Part shown: positions 7,841 to 8,258 of the stretch, piece by piece | How positions within the stretch are numbered: the stretch's first letter is position 1 | Layout: each line of letters opens with the position of its first letter | NCBI GenBank assembly: GCA_945631445.1 | Contig: CALZCR010000053.1 | Span: forward strand, 1-8,258 | DNA: 8,258 nt | Direction: 5' to 3' | Source: an uncultured Corynebacterium sp. | Lineage (GTDB): Bacteria > Actinomycetota > Actinomycetes > Mycobacteriales > Mycobacteriaceae | The notes under the pieces: generated by a model | Told to the model about the DNA's origin: nothing | What the model saw: only the letters and a program-made list of their open reading frames with translations | Database searches by the model: none | Program-made: the position numbers and the translations under genes

Positions 7841-8258
7841 ATGGCTGAGAAGAAGCCTGCCCCCAGGTGGTCGCACGTCACCTACGCCTCCTTCCGCAAC
7901 GACTCTGGAAGCGGAGGGTGGAAGGTGGGCCCGACGACCCGCGCGGATCAGGCGGACGAGCAGCTGGTGACGGAGCACGCCCCGACCAGCGTGCTTCCCA
8001 CCCGCGCTTTCGACGACTTCATCGGCGCAGCGGAGATCGAAGACTTGCCGCGACGCCTCGAATACATCCCGCTCGGGGACCGGGGTTTGTTGATGCAGTC
8101 GGTGCCCGCCGGCAAGGACGCGACCGGACGGCCCGGAAACGTGTTCACCCACGCCGTGATCGACCATGACCTGACCCGGCCGTGGGAGGCGATTTACCCG
8201 ATCAACGTCTACCGTTCGAAGGATTTGCTGACCCCGTTTCGGATGGCGTCGGTCAACG
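7841..8258 (+). CDS. GTPase-associated protein 1 (GAP1), N-terminal domain type 2, 3' end missing
   Basis: The frame begins with ATG at 7841, has AGGGG four bases upstream, and stays open to the window end (139 complete codons). The visible part matches what I remember of the GAP1 type 2 N-terminal domain. It has an early V-T-Y-A-S-F-R-N-D-S-G-S-G-G-W stretch (residues 13-27), P-T-R-A-F-D-D-F (53-60), R-R-L-E-Y (71-75), then the hallmark A-G-K-D-A-T-G-R-P-G-N-V-F-T-H (90-104), and Y-R-S-K-D-L-L-T-P-F (124-133). GAP1 proteins are encoded beside dedicated GTPases in predicted bacterial conflict systems and are thought to regulate or couple to them; the biochemical activity is not established. 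The family normally continues with middle and C-terminal GAP1 domains, expected beyond the window. It lies 7 bases after the Fn3 gene, so it is in the same operon. Partner GTPase genes would be expected nearby. Confidence 0.82.
   Translation, partial: MAEKKPAPRWSHVTYASFRNDSGSGGWKVGPTTRADQADEQLVTEHAPTSVLPTRAFDDFIGAAEIEDLPRRLEYIPLGDRGLLMQSVPAGKDATGRPGNVFTHAVIDHDLTRPWEAIYPINVYRSKDLLTPFRMASVN

Noticed and set aside
5644..7881. A 745-codon open frame on the - strand opposite the Fn3-repeat gene
   Set aside because: It mirrors the + strand gene in a GC-rich genome, where antisense frames stay open by codon bias. Its protein is rich in Arg, Gly and His without domain patterns, and it lacks a convincing ribosome binding site and start context.

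Overview
The window is a GC-rich, fully coding stretch that suggests an actinobacterium (Actinomycetota). Third codon positions are mostly G or C, Shine-Dalgarno sites are good, and genes are packed end to end. I cannot name the genus. All real genes lie on the + strand and read as part of one operon. No intergenic space exceeds 7 bases, so I see no room for a promoter, terminator, RNA gene or repeat array inside the window.

Layout: (1) 2-2800, the 3' part of a long gene for a tubulin-like GTPase family protein; its N-terminal nucleotide-binding half lies upstream of the window. (2) 2800-5589, a 929-residue protein of unknown family, with an alpha/beta-looking N-terminal region, a coiled coil and a central two-helix membrane hairpin. 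(3) 5590-7833, a 747-residue protein with a small helical N-terminal domain, an acidic disordered linker, and four or so tandem fibronectin-type-III-like beta-sandwich repeats, with no secretion signal. (4) 7841-8258, the N-terminal 139 residues of a protein that I recognise as GTPase-associated protein 1 (GAP1, N-terminal domain type 2).

Together this looks like an actinobacterial GTPase-centred multi-gene system of the kind predicted by comparative genomics to act in biological conflict. GAP1-type proteins are the hallmark partners of dedicated small GTPases in such loci. The combination here is a tubulin-like cytomotive candidate, a membrane-anchored protein, a cytoplasmic Fn3 scaffold and GAP1. 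This suggests an NTP-driven assembly at the membrane. No effector (nuclease, protease or pore) is visible in the window, so any effector and the partner GTPase should lie downstream or upstream.

The most distinctive observation is a shared C-terminal tail. The tubulin-like protein and the membrane protein, otherwise unlike each other, both end in L-P-G-x-G-E-F-stop after a Pro/Ser-rich disordered segment. Half of the shared codons differ synonymously. This points to a protein-level docking motif rather than copied DNA, although the end of the motif also serves as the ribosome binding site of the next gene.
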